Positions 24,339 to 36,244 of a DNA stretch of 64,000 bases are shown here, piece by piece (the first letter of the stretch is position 1; the number at the start of each line of letters is the position of its first letter). The position numbers and the translations under genes are program-made. Under the pieces are notes generated by a model. That model was not told the origin of the DNA and ran no database searches. It saw only the letters and a program-made list of their open reading frames with translations. Origin of the DNA: Cerrena zonata (taxonomy: Eukaryota; Basidiomycota; Agaricomycetes; Polyporales; Cerrenaceae); the NCBI GenBank assembly GCA_038087015.1, contig JASBNA010000017.1:62001-126000 (forward strand). The letters are read 5' to 3'.

Positions 24339-25649
24339 ATGCTAGCTACGTTGAACTCTAGACATAGAACTGTGGCCAACACACTCGCCTTCGGTCGCGA
24401 AATGTCTACAAACCTGATGACCGCTTTGCCTCCGTCTAGCATCCCGATCTTCACTGCTGTGAATTCATACAGAGAATGGAGAAGAAAGGCCTATGATGAG
24501 AAAAAGTCGGTGGGGTTTGTAGCTACGATGGGTGCTCTTCACGACGGACACGTTTCATTGGGTACGCCGTCTAACGCTATGCCGTAATAGTAACTTTAAC
24601 CTTTTTTTAAAACAAATCTCGATTGCGATTCTAGTCCGTAGATCGCTTGTCGAGAATGATTTAACGGTCGTCTCGATATTCGTGAACCCCGCTCAATTTG
24701 CACCTCATGAAGACCTCACGACATATCCCCGTACACTTGCCCACGACTTGGAGGTACTGGAATCGCTAAAGCATGCTGTAGAAGATTCTCCCAATGTTTC
24801 GCGATCACCTTCGGCACTGTTCCTACCCTCGGTCTATGATATGTACCCCTCGGGTATCACACAGGACAAGGCAGCGCAACAGGGTACTTTCGTAGAGGTC
24901 AAAGGTTACAGCCATCAAATGGAAGGGTCTCGAAGGCCCGATTTCTTCAGAGGTGTCGCCACTGTAGTAACAAAATTATTCAATGTCATTGAGGTGCTAT
25001 CGTTTGGGTTGTTCATGTGGAAACTGCAAACTAATATTACATTTATAGCCATCGCGCACGTACTTTGGTCAGAAAGACATTCAACAAGCACTTCTACTCC
25101 GTCGGATGACTCGTGATTTGCTACTCTCGCATCCCACCCCGGAAAGTCTTTTTATAGTACCTACAGCAAGGTCCGTTACGATATTATATCCTATTGTGGC
25201 TTCTTTACTGAGATTTTCTTCAATCCAGAGACTCAAAATCCAATATTGCACTATCTTCACGTAATGCCTACCTTACTCCAGCAGAGTATAATCACGCAGC
25301 TCCTACCCTTTATGCTGCCCTTCAGGCGGCCAAGAGCAGCTGGGGATCCGGTTCGACTAAATCGCAAGCCGTCACCGCTGCCCATGGTCTCGTCGAACGC
25401 AAAGTTCAAGAGCTGTTATCAGCACAATCCGAAATCGCTCTCAAACTGGATTATATCGAGATGAATGATCCAGATAGCTTCGAGATAATTTCCGACAACG
25501 TTACTGCGGCAAGTTGGGACATGCCTGGTGGTGCCAAACCGTGCAGAAACAGACCCGTCATTCTGAGTGGTGCTATGTGGGTTGGAAAGACGAGATTAAT
25601 CGATAATATTATTCTTGGCGATGCTTCGCAATTGGGAATACTATCGTGA
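24339..25649 (+). CDS. PAN6: Pantoate-beta-alanine ligase (pantothenate synthetase)
   Basis: Joins pantoate and beta-alanine with ATP to make pantothenate, the precursor of CoA. Four exons. The start is ATG 24339 or the later in-frame ATG at 24402 (MSTNLMTALPPSSIPIF). Class-I nucleotidyl-transfer motifs are visible: the HIGH-like block GFVATMGALHDGHVSL, then VVSIFVNPAQFAPHEDL, the pantoate-binding RRPDFFRGVATVVTKLFNVI, the KMSKS-region equivalent SKSNIALSSRNAYL and FGQKDIQQALLLRRM. Splices join SL/VRRSL, VIE/PSRTYFG and TAR/DSKSN. The C-terminal domain ends at 25649. There is an odd Lys/Trp-containing loop (ATHGLVERK region) but no frame break. Length ~390, slightly long for the family, because of an insertion after PYSGITQ-like sequence. 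Confidence 0.94.
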
Positions 25650-25828
25650 TAACTACATTGATATCAACATTAATAGTCTTTGTATTCAAAGTGTAAAATC
25701 AAATGAAGTACGGGATTTGCCGCCACTCTATGCGCTTCCCTGGCTGGATGTTAAGGCTTGTATTCTCCTGTATTGTACTTGCACCCGTCCTCCATCACCC
25801 TATTACACACTCTGAATGCTAACCAACC

Positions 25829-28717
25829 ATGGAATCTACACTAGTTAAGGCAACGGATACTCTTCAGATCGAGGATACCACAATACCACCTAATTCTAAC
25901 GAACTCAATCCTTGGCAAGAATCTTCAGATAAACCTTCATCATCGGCAGTACCAGAAACGATATCTACAGACGAGAAGCCTGTAGCATTCTCGAAGGATG
26001 ATCTACTACCATCTGAACTCCCGGAGTTTAGTCCGCCAGAAGAGTCCAAGCCATCCTCAGATGATGAGAAAGACCCACAAGAGCGGAAACAGCAGATACT
26101 AGAAGAATTCGATCCTCTGGCGAATCAAGAGGAGAAAGCTGCGAAGGAAGCTTGGGAGTCATCAGAGTCCCATCCTCCGCCACCTCCCAGTAAAGATCCT
26201 ACAATAACCAACGCTCATACTACTGGTACTTCGACCGAGGTTTCTACCCCTCAGCGTGCAACAATTATGCAGCCAGAACCACCACGACCATCATCTCCAA
26301 TACCTTCATTCCCATCTCTCGCAGCCCTCGCACGTACTTTCTCTATCCCACTGGGTCCACGTACTCGTCCCAGATCGTTAGATACCGCAGCCGCAGTACC
26401 CTCACCCGCGACCATATCGTCATTTGCCTCCCAACAGCAGATACCACCACGAACCGAAGCGCCTCCCACTTCCGCCTCTCGTAATGCCGGTCCTAGCACA
26501 CCAACTCGATCGTCCAGTCGAAGCAGCCGAGTACAAAGCAATGACAGGGAAGGAGAGAGCCTGGCATTTGATTTCCAAAAGTTTTTGGATCAAATGAAGC
26601 AGAAGAATGCAGAGCCGGTCGCGAAGTATTTACGATCGTATGTTAGTGTTTTGTTTATTGCGTTTATACTTCGTTGACAAGTGATTTGTGCTGGTAGTTT
26701 CCTCAGCAATTTTGCTAAGAGGACGTTCACAGTGAACGATCAAGTGAAACTGATCAATGACTTCCTAAATGTATGTTTCCGAACTTCTAAACAGCTACCA
26801 GGAATTTACTGTATGGTTATGATAGTTCATATCCCAACGGATGCGGGAGTCTGACGTATGGAAGAATGTCTCTGAGACCGAGTTCGATAATGCCATGGAG
26901 GGTATGGAGAAACTTGTCATGAATAGACTATATGATTTGTATGTTCCCATCGTGCTTGTCATCGCGCATATACTTACGAATAATTCATTCCAGCACGTTT
27001 TCCCCACAACTCATCCGTATGGTCCCACCGCGACCAGTAACGACAGATGACCTCGAACGAGATCGCGTCCTCTCTCAACGGATAGGACTATTTGGTTGGA
27101 TAGAACCCAAACATCTCGATGTTCCAGAAGGCGAGGGTAGTGAAGGATTTCTCATGTTTGCCGAACAAGGTATGTCGTTACTGCTAATGTCCTGTTCATA
27201 GCTCATTTTCCATGTATCACAGAGCTCTTGAAGATCAATCACTACAAGGCTCCTCGCGACAAACTCATCTGTATCCTGAATTGCTGCAAGGTCATCTTCG
27301 GTCCGCCGCCCTTGGATCTTATCATATAGCTCATACTGATTAATGACGTCATTGGTTTGGTTTGGGGTGTATAGGTCTAATTCGCCATCTCAAGAAAGAG
27401 GAAGGAGCAGATACATTTGTTCCCATCTTGATCTATGCTGTTTTGAAAGCGAATCCCGACCATTTACTTTCCAATGTGGAGTATGTATTTATCATTCTCA
27501 GAATTCTTCGATGGGATGCTAATGTGGATTGGGTTGGTTTAGATTCATCAACAGGTTTAGAAATCCTCTGAAGCTGCAAAGCGAAGCAGGGTATTATCTT
27601 TCAAGCTTAGTAAGTTGATCTTAGTGTTCGCTCCATGTCATGATGTTGACTATCGCTTCAATGCTAGATGGGTGCTGTATCATTCATCGAAACAATGGAT
27701 CATACTTCCCTATCGAACATCACTCAAGAAGAATTTGAAAGGTACGGTTTCACTTCGAACTGTTTAGACTTTGTTCTAAAATTGGCTATCACATGTAGGA
27801 ATGTTGAAGCAGCGATACAATCACTCCCTAGTACCGGCACGCAAACTCCCAGTACGGAACCGCCCTCGCCCCTTATAACTTCTCCTTCTCCCCATCCGTC
27901 TCCTCATCCTGCAACACAAACCCCTCTTCCATCCACACATACAGGTGAAGAATCAGCGCAACCACTTTCACTACCTGCACCTAGCCAACTTAGTGAGGAC
28001 GCCAAACGGTTCTTACAAAAGACAGGAGATACAATCTCGAAACCTCTGAGTGCGATTGGAAGAATATTCAACGAAGTATTGGATGGTGCTGAAGAGTCGT
28101 TGGCTGGATTTGGACCATTTTCCGCAGAGCATGGCGATCATCCGCAAAGTCCCCAGACTCCTCATGCGCCCATGCCCGGAGGGTACAGTGATCAACTTCA
28201 GACTCCATACAAGCCGAGAATCCGACGCTCGCCGGGGTCATCCCAAAGTTCCTCGAGATATGGGTCGCCGGGTCCCGGCACACCTGAAGAAACACCCAGT
28301 CGTGAACCTCGTCAAGGAAGTATCAGTGGAATACAAGGGATGCCTGGAGCTCCGTATACACACCAACCACTGGCCATGGGTCCTTCACAGTCTGCTTCTT
28401 GGCTTCAGGCACCAAGGTTACAATCACTCGTTCAATCCGAGCGCGACTTACAGCACCTTCAAACCTCCCAATCCCTGGGTGCTCCAGGCGGGCAAGGCAT
28501 TTCGCGTACCCCTACACCTAATCTAGATTTCGACTTGAGTGGATTGCAAGCAGAGATCGACCGTGCTCATGAGAGTGCTGCATCTGCTTCGAAGGAGACG
28601 TTGAAGCAGATTTTCCCTACTATGGATGGGGAGATTTTGGAATGGGTACTCGAAGCTAACGAGGGTGATCTAGGGAAGAGTATAGAGGCGCTTTTGGAGA
28701 TGAGTAGTGGAACATGA
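25829..28717 (+). CDS. VPS9: VPS9-domain Rab5 (Vps21) guanine nucleotide exchange factor with C-terminal CUE domain
   Basis: Activates the early-endosomal Rab5/Vps21 GTPase. About nine exons encode roughly 800 residues. The first ~250 residues are a disordered, acidic, Ser/Pro-rich N-terminus ([25 protein letters not shown]). The helical bundle begins at [20 protein letters not shown]. The VPS9 catalytic core reads [20 protein letters not shown], then [20 protein letters not shown] and [20 protein letters not shown], ending [20 protein letters not shown] second low-complexity stretch of ~200 residues precedes a CUE ubiquitin-binding domain at the C-terminus ([20 protein letters not shown], with the di-leucine type end SIEALLEM). 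Architecture and motifs match fungal Vps9. The gene starts only 180 bp downstream of PAN6 on the same strand. Confidence 0.93.
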
Positions 28718-29334
28718 GCGGGTCAATGTCATGTTAGAGAAGTTTAAAGGTGCAGTGGAATAGAGGCGGGGATTGAATAATAATGAACGCGAGCAATACT
28801 TGCTATTGAGTTGTCTGCGCTTGTGGTTTCAAGTTGTACTAATTAATGTTTGGGCGAGCTTGTGAGCACCAGGAGTACCGGTGGCTACGTCACGGTCGGA
28901 AAAGTTCTCTATGTGTTCTCGAAGTAATCACTAGACATCTACGACCATCAATGCATCATATGTCGCACAGGCTTCGTTCTGAATATTAGATTGTTGACGG
29001 TCTATTTCTTGAAGCCCCCTAATCTCCAGCTCAAACGCATCCTTCGACTCGCCTCAACTATACTTGCCACTTACTCGATATGTTTAGTTTCTGTACACTA
29101 TCCTGGGTTGGCGAGATATTCATGGTTTTCGCCGTATAGTATTCAGTGTTATGTTAAATTTGTTCCGCGCTAATTTCTCTTCGTTTTGTACTGGTACAAG
29201 ATAGGTGTTTCAAGTTCTTCATATATAAGAACACGTCGCTGGGACTAGAACCACACGTCGTAGTAGCTTCATAACGGTGACAAGAAGTACATTACAAGGA
29301 TCTAAACTATCATTCTGTGAGTGCCATGTCGCCT
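28718..29334. other. Convergent intergenic region
   Basis: 3' flanks of VPS9 (plus) and an F-box gene (minus). No gene is seen. Confidence 0.5.
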
Positions 29335-30943
29335 CTAGCTTTCTGGTGCATTTGTTCGCTCTTGTGTCCTGACACTCGAGAATAGATCAAGGGCCTTCCG
29401 TAACTTCGGAATCTTGCAGTCAAAGTCATACATCACCTTAACGTCTCCAAACACACCCGAAAGATATGCCGCCAAAGGGTACGGATTTTCTATTTCTTCC
29501 ATCCGAGCCGGATGCCCGACATACAGTTGGAAGTGCGACAGATTTTGACGAGATAGAATCCGTCGTTTAGGAAGATCAGAGACTGCAGGGAGATCTAGAG
29601 CCATCAGCAGCCCCAGAGTGTGCAGTTTCGGGTACTTCTCGATAAATGGTTCCAACTCGGTAAGACGTAGTCTTGAAAGTGGTCGGTCGATAAGTTCGCA
29701 TGGAGGATCCACCCCCAGCACAAGCTCCCCAAGTTCAGGCCACGAGTCTCCCATTTTCTCGAGAAATTCTGTTGTGATTTCGACAGGATAAGTCGCTATG
29801 ACAACTTTTCTCAGTGACTTCAGAGTAAGAAGGGGTTCCAATGTTTTATTCGAGAGAACGAAAGGGTCGGAACTGTCGCGTTTGACGGCTGAATCTGAAA
29901 GTTCCATTGTGAACTCGCGAAGTTGCTTGCGTAGCTTGACTACTTCTATGACTGCGCAAATGTCCAATACCGTCGGTTGCTCGGTGGTGGTAATATGAAG
30001 AGAGAAGAGGTTCGGGGATTGTACTTGATGGATAATGGATTTGACAACGGCCAGCGAGTCAATATTTCGTGCTTCTAGTTTGAGAGATTCCAAGGCGGGG
30101 AAGAACGATTGCTCTGACGATAGACTCTCGGGTAGTATTTTAGGATCCAACGCTACTTCTAGAGTCTTCAGGCTGTCCAATCGAGCGAGATAATTGAGTT
30201 GCATTGGTCCTAGTGGAATGCTGCCCTGAGAGTCACATAGGCTAAGTCGAGTCAATCGTTCCCATGAGAAGATCGCAGAGGACAGGGCATCTATACATGT
30301 TCGAGTCGAACTTTGAGCAGAGTTATCGAATTTGAACTCGCGGAGGTCCGTAGCTATGATGCGCAGAGAGTCCAGCCATTGGATTGCAACCTTGTTTGGT
30401 ACACAGGAAGCCAGCGTGACAGAAACCTCTTTCAGTTTCGGCGAAACAAAGAGAGGACCATAAACTGCGTCTCCGTCCCCAGAAAATTGCTCCCAGATTA
30501 GTTTTTGGAGGTTTGGAAAGATGAATCGATATGGCTTATTGATACTCCAGAATTGGAGCATGTCTGTCTCCACGCTGCCACTTGCAGCTTCGATGCTTCT
30601 GACGCGTTTTGTATACCCGTAAAGTCTGGACCAAACATCGGACGTCGGTACTCTCCCAATCTCCTATATATATGGGTGCTAAGAGAGCTTGAATTTGGTG
30701 CACAATGGATAAACAACACACCTCAGGGTCGCACCGCGAGAGTTCGTCGGAGCTTTTATTCTCCAAGACGTAGTCCACAGGGTCAAGGCCATCAAGGTGA
30801 GACCATAGAACATCAAGTCCTAATTCCAGGAAGGCACGACAGGTTCGTGAGAATGCGAGAACGTGACCAGTTTCGGGGAGCAGCTCGCGAACGATACGTT
30901 CTAGAATCTCATTGACCACCAGACAGCGTCGCGTTGCTGACAA
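29335..30943 (-). CDS. F-box-like protein, family of the 41-50 kb cluster
   Basis: Two exons: 30943-30722 and 30663-29335, with a 58 bp intron (GTGTGT...TATATAG). The first exon carries the F-box-like region (MSATRRCLVVNEILERIVRE, LAFSRTCRAFLELGLDVLWS). Splicing at these sites restores a continuous frame through VPTSDVWSRLYGYTKRVRSI, which aligns with the equivalent position in the cluster genes, so the gene is intact although a naive reading shows a frame change here. Downstream are leucine-rich-like repeats (FPNLQKLIWEQF, WERLTRLSLCDSQG, YPKLHTLGLLMALD). The C-terminus RKALDLFSSVRTQER resembles that of the cluster members. It probably acts as a substrate adaptor of an SCF ligase; targets are unknown. 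Confidence 0.83.
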
Positions 30944-32019
30944 TGACCTGGATTCCGTTCTGAAGATAGAGAAGATAACTCAGAATTGAGTGCCACTCGA
31001 TATGCTCTGAAACGACGTACATTAAGTCGACCATCGACGGCACTTTAAGATAGTAGGAGGAAAGTCGAGTTGAAGGGGGAAAGAAAGGTAGAGGGTCAAT
31101 ACCAAGTCATGTTGAAGGTTATTATAGTTATGGCCGGAAAAATGCGAGGTTCATTTAAGGCCGATGCGGGTCAAAGAAAGTCAATGACTGAGCACCTTCC
31201 TGTGCAAATTGTACATCAGTGCGACTCGATCATTGTCACGGTCAATACAGACAAAGAAGAATATGCCAGCGAATGATATTCCATATATATATTACGCCCC
31301 AGAATCCAAGTTTCAACGCCGTGTAGCATGATCCCCAATCAATGGCCCACCAGGGGACACCGCCACCAAAACGCCACAGAGTTCCGATTACTGAACGGTC
31401 ATGTAGAGGAACATGTTGGAGGCCACAGAGATAACCTTCGAGTTCCAAGAATAGCACGTAATCTTAAAGTCAGGATGAGCTAGGACCGGCAAATAGAAAC
31501 ATTACTCAGATAGGTTGAGGCCATGGCCTGAAAGTCAGAAGAGTAGAGCGAAGGCCGTACTTGACGGTTTCAGAGCGCCTAATTAAGGAAGTAAAGGTAT
31601 AATTATCAATATTAACATAGTATCTGTATCATCATATTTCTTGAGAATATTAATATTGTTTTAAACATGTACGATTACTGAGTACTATATGTTAGCTGAA
31701 TGCCATAGAAACCCCTATTCTGAAATATCTAAAATATTGATCTTACAAGATCATTTGAGAATTTAGTAGAGTAAACCTTCTTCAATATCTATCACGTACT
31801 CCTTTCTTCAGCCATCAAATAAATTCGGAAAGAGGTGTTCTAATACTTTCATTTTTTATTGCTAGCTATGTGCCTGGGTAAACCTCATGCCTAATTTGGC
31901 AGGTGTAGTGATGGTATTAGCCTTAGCGCCATTCCATACTAAACTTGGGAGGTGAGCTTCGACATACTTCTAACCTAGTTCTATCATAACTTCCGCCAGC
32001 ATCTTCTCAATATTTTGTC
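30944..32019. other. Divergent intergenic region with an AT-rich block
   Basis: Promoter space for the F-box gene and the first MFS transporter. An AT-rich block (about 31570-31830) contains a perfect inverted repeat, listed separately. No coding signal. Confidence 0.5.
31607..31658. repeat. 9-bp perfect inverted repeat in AT-rich DNA
   Basis: CAATATTAA at 31607-31615 and its reverse complement TTAATATTG at 31650-31658, separated by 34 bp. It could form a hairpin or be the remnant of a small element; alone it proves neither. Confidence 0.5.
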
Positions 32020-33787
32020 ATGGAGTTAGAAGGGATAGAGCTGCGGAACAACTCGTCTGCTACAGCCTCTACCATCATCGATCAACAGGTTGCTGCGATC
32101 GATTCCAATGCCGAGTTGGTAAATGCCCAATCACTTCCACCAGTCGATCAAGGTCGGAAGGCCTGGACGTTCTGTCTGTGTGCCTTTCTACTAGAAACGC
32201 TTGTCTGGGGATTTGGATTCAGGTATGTAGCAAGTGTATCTACCTTGAATATTGACCTTTACATTTGATCTTCAATAGCTATGGTATTTTCCAAGGTATT
32301 TTCTACAGCGTCTTTGCGGCCGCCGAGAATGAAGAGTGACTCGGTTTGAATAGACTACTATACATCTCATCCACCATTCAACACACAGTCACCGATTGCT
32401 GTGGCAGCTGTTGGCACGACGGCTTTAGCTATTCAATATGGCGAGGTAAGATAATATAGTTTTTCGTCGTCCATGTACCAGATATATACTAAGGCACCTA
32501 GGGCCTATTATTATCTTTGTTCCTCCAACGTTACCCTGACTTACTAAAAGCGACAATGTGGGTTGGTCTTGCATTAAGCACTATCTGCCTATTTTTGTCC
32601 AGCTTTGTTAGCCAGGTACGCATGTTTGAGACTCTATTGCCGTACGGTATACCACTATAACTCTTGTCGTAGATCTGGTCACTTATCCTTCTGCAAGGAG
32701 TCGGTTTCGGTATCGGGGGCGGTATGCTATACATGCCTGTTATCAATCTCCTCTCCGAATGGTTTGTTCAGCGCCGGGGCCTTGCAGGTGGTATCATCTT
32801 TGCAGGCTCGGGTGTTGGTGGTAAGTTGCCATGTGCTCGAGACTCTGTACCGTCTCTAACAGTAGCCACCAGGGTTCGCATTTCCTCTCATGGTAAACGC
32901 ACTCCTAGGCAAAGTCGGATTCCGATGGACCCTCAGAATTTGGGCCCTTGGATCTGCCATATTGGCCGGATTAGCTATACTTGGGATCAACCACCGTACC
33001 CCTGCACCCAAATTCCGACGTGGACAGAGACGTCCCAGGTTTATCCCACCTCAAATGCATTTCCTGAAACGTGGTGTCTTTTGGACATTCGTACGTACAC
33101 TCCCTTTTTTGCTTTACTCGAATCTAAACGGACCGACTGCATCGTGATATAGTCCACAACCACAATTCTGCAAGCCCTGTCATATTTCCCCGTCTCACTC
33201 TATATTGCCATGTTCACAACAAAACTTTCTTCTCCCCTGTCGGCGACAATCGTCCTCTCAATATTCAACTCTTCTGGGGTGGTCGGTCAAATCCTGATCG
33301 GACATTTGAGCGACATCGTCCCATACCCATGGGTCATGTTCGTCAGTGCAATGGGCAGCGCACTCTCCGCATTCCTCCTTTGGGGTTTCGCAGACTCACT
33401 GACGAGAGTGTTCACATTCGCTATCATCTTCGGTGGCCTGGTGCGTAAATCTCCCACATCTCCGACTCGTGTTCAACTGACTTGTGGCATTGTCTCCAGA
33501 GTGGAGGATTCTCTTCAGTATGGCCAGCAGCAGCTTCAGACTCGGCCGGCCGTTACCCTGAACAAGCAACCATCACGTTCACTTGCTTCGCGTTCCTTAA
33601 AGGTATTGCTGCTGTGATAGGCCCGATCCTTTCTGGTGTTCTCCTTCAAGCCGGTCAGTCTTTCGGCAATAATGGAAGTTACGGCAAGTTTGGGTTCGGT
33701 AGTGTTGAGCTCTTTGTTGGAAGTTGCGCGGTTGCGACAGGCATTGGGAGCTTGTTTGTCGCGGTGGCTAGAAACAGGGCACGATAA
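32020..33787 (+). CDS. MFS transporter, monocarboxylate (MCT/Mch-like) type, copy 1
   Basis: Seven or more exons encode a ~440-residue 12-helix transporter. After a ~45-residue Ser/Asn-rich cytosolic N-terminus come PPVDQGRKAWTFCLCAFLLE (helix 1) and WGFGFSYGIFQDYYTSHPPF, the segment typical of fungal MCT-type porters. ALAIQYGEGLLLSLFLQRYP, QGVGFGIGGGMLYMPVINLL and SEWFVQRRGLAGGIIFAGSG (the RxGxA-type motif) follow. The central loop is basic (APKFRRGQRRPRFIPP). The second half has SATIVLSIFNSSGVVGQILI and ATITFTCFAFLKGIAAVIG, and ends ARNRAR at 33787. Likely plasma-membrane carrier for monocarboxylates or related acids; substrate not readable. Paralog on the opposite strand at 38901-40682. 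It is convergent with VPS25, 106 bp between stops. Confidence 0.9.
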
Positions 33788-33893
33788 CGGGATGAGCCAC
33801 GAAATAGGTGGTATTGCCAATGTCCAGTGTTTATGGACACTTCCCCGTAAAACATTACATTCATACATACGCTATCGATACAAAAGATGTTGT

Positions 33894-34702
33894 CTACTTG
33901 CTCGTGCTCCCATTTAAAAACCGTACACCTTCTCCGTCTGCGACAGCGATAAGTTGTGCTCTATTAGACTTTATCAGAAGATTGATGGCTCTCCGCAGGA
34001 TTGACATCGGAACTCCGGAAAGCGGTGACGGTACTGGTGGCTCTATGATTTCGTAGAATGTGAGGATGGTATTCAGCTGCCCAGTGGAGGTAGCCTATAT
34101 GGGGAGAAGCTTAGAAAAGGGTCAATGTCAGATCCTTGGAGAAGGACGCACCCATTCATGCAACACTTCCGCCCACTCTTCGGGTGTTCTCCAATACAAG
34201 ACCGCCGATATGGATTGTTTCGGAGGGTCAAATGCGAGTCGACAACTGCGCTCCATTTGCTCAAGAATGTAGGCCAGATACGAGGTATTTAGTTTCCCTG
34301 GGCTATCATGAAGGGCTGAGCTCACATAGACATCAAGAATCACATACGGTTTATTCGATCGTTTCTCAAGATCTCATCCCAATCACCACCAGTAGTCTGA
34401 GCATCCTCTACCTTGATTGTAAATAAGTTTCGGTGTTTCGCATAAGACAGGATAAGTCTCGACCATTGTTCAGTGGCTACGGCTTGTGTGGCAGGATTGG
34501 GCTGCTGTCTAACGAGTCGATATCAGACTCGTATGGAGCTCTCGAGGGCTGAGATACTGACGTAAAGAATGGTGGCGCCGCATGGATCGAAGGTAGACGA
34601 AATCCTATGTATCAGATTAGACGATGTGTCTTTCATATGCTTTCATAGTATGAGAAAGTAACTCGACTGACCTGAGGGAGTTGTATGGGGAGAAAGTGAC
34701 AT
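33894..34702 (-). CDS. VPS25: ESCRT-II subunit Vps25
   Basis: Part of the endosomal ESCRT-II complex (two Vps25 with Vps22 and Vps36) that recruits ESCRT-III (Vps20) for multivesicular-body sorting. Five exons assembled by frame: MSLSPHTTPSG; FRLPSIHAAPPFFT; QPNPATQAVATEQWSRLILS with LFTIKVEDAQT and WDEILRNDRINR; KLNTSYLAYILEQMERSCRL with the signature VLYWRTPEEWAEVLHEW; and ATSTGQLNTILTFYEIIEPP to the stop at 33894. The PPF motif near the N-terminus and the two winged-helix halves match the family, and total length of about 185 residues is normal. The open frames here are short, so simple ORF calling misses it. It faces RPP40 head-to-head with 142 bp between the start codons. Confidence 0.92.
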
Positions 34703-34844
34703 AGTAAAGGAAAGGAAAGCTGTAAAAACAAGCGTCTAGTTCAAGTTCGTCTGTCTTTCTCAATCTTCCTCAAACTTCGAACCCTTTCCTGCCTCATCAA
34801 AGTAAACCGCAAGAAAAACCTCTGGTAATCAACAAACTTCTAGG
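34703..34844. promoter_or_regulatory. Shared bidirectional promoter of VPS25 and RPP40
   Basis: Only 142 bp separate the two diverging ATGs. The plus-strand half is CT-rich (ctttctcaatcttcctcaaa), typical of fungal leaders. No TATA box is evident, in keeping with housekeeping genes. Confidence 0.6.
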
Positions 34845-36244
34845 ATGACTGAAAGGAAGCGCGTCAGGGTTACGGATGGCCACCACTCTGCTAACGTTAC
34901 CGCTGACGGCTTGAAACAAGTCAAGTTGCTTCAATGCATTGCATCATATCCCTTTGCCCAACAGGAAAGTCCGTATCAGAACCTAACACCCCAAGCGTAC
35001 TTGACCCATAACCGCGTATTACAGTTGGATATCATTGTGCCCTTCTCTCCAGACTTGCGGGATAAATACGCAGGCCTCGTTCCCCGCTACTATTCTCAGC
35101 GGAATACACTGTCCAATTTTGTCGAGTTTGCAATATCTCATTTCGAAAAGTACTCTGCTTTGAGGTACAGTCTCTGCTTGACATTGCTTTCTGCCATGTA
35201 ACCACTATCTTTACAGCAAATTGTTAGCACTCGGGCAGTCATCTTCTGACACTGACGATGTTTGGTGTCTAGACTACAGAGGTGTCCTAACATTAACCGT
35301 CGGTAAAGAAACATATGAAGAACTAGGCTTAACGGGGAAGCCCTTCCTTGGAAAGAATGTCGAGATAAGCATGGTAGGTTGTGTGTATTGTGTTGTGTAA
35401 GGCCTATTTCTCATCGCCTTTCACTAGTTGTCCACATCTTTCTCTCAGAGAGTGCCCCAAATACTAATGAGGCGAAGGCTCAAGGCTGGCACTCTCTCGG
35501 TGCAAAGCAGAAAGGTTTTCTAAAATCATGGGATCAACGTAGGGGCCTGTGGGACATTAGGATGACATTCGACCAAGAGATAGCCCCCTCAAATAACGAA
35601 CTCAGTCTGCAAGAGATGACCCCGATTGTTCGGCAAATGAACAATACGAAAATTCCGCAGTTCAATTTGGAATATGCCTCCCAACAGTCTAATACCGATG
35701 ACGAAAGGTCAGATTGGAATGAAGAAGTGCAGGCATACTTTGAATGGGTGGGGATGGCGTGTATGGGCTCCGAAAGGTTTTTAAAATACCGAATCGTGTT
35801 TAGTTATTTTTACTCATCGTACTAATTCAGACTTCAAAACGAAGACGACGTGGATCCATACCTTGCAGTTTATGACCCCCCGCTCTCCTTCCGTGTAGGC
35901 GACTTACTGCACGTCCGATGGACGGGTTTACTTCATCCTACATTCATCAATCGAGCGTTGGATCTGTCATTGTAAGTCATCGTCGATTTACTCCCCCAGT
36001 ATCTTCTCAATGGAGTTCAAGAGAATCACCGTACGCTGCGCTGGTGGGCCAAAGCGTAGCAACATCTCCCGTAACATATATTTCTCCGCCGCCTCTGTCT
36101 CAATCGCAACCTCGAGCTCCGCGCGAGGATTCAGAGGACACTTGGGCGTTATTGTTCTCTCACACAAACAATTCGAACAACTCGTCCGACGTTCGCTGGG
36201 TCTTAGCGGAAAGCATCGGTCAATGGGATGCACGATGGGGCTAG
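34845..36244 (+). CDS. RPP40: RNase P/MRP protein subunit Rpp40-like
   Basis: Five exons, about 390 residues. The N-terminal exon gives MTERKRVRVTDGHHS and QLDIIVPFSPDLRDKYAGLV. Exon 2 holds the most telling block, YRGVLTLTVGKETYEELGLT followed by GKP. Exon 3 carries EAKAQGWHSLGAKQKGFLKS and the run ending YFEWVGMACMGSER. Exon 4 reads EDDVDPYLAVYDPP and LLHVRWTGLLHPTF. The last exon has SPYAALVGQSVATSPVTYIS and closes RWVLAESIGQWDARWG. This order fits the Rpp40 family, a protein of the ribonuclease P and MRP ribonucleoproteins that process pre-tRNA and pre-rRNA in the nucleus. The final intron is about 50 bp (GTAAGT...TTCAAG) and was placed to keep frame. Family assignment is from remembered signature blocks and would be settled by a profile search. 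Confidence 0.8.

Noticed and set aside
30536..30722. Apparent frameshift in the minus-strand F-box gene
   Set aside because: Splicing 30721-30664 (GTGTGT...TATATAG) restores a continuous frame that aligns with the cluster genes, so no lesion is needed.
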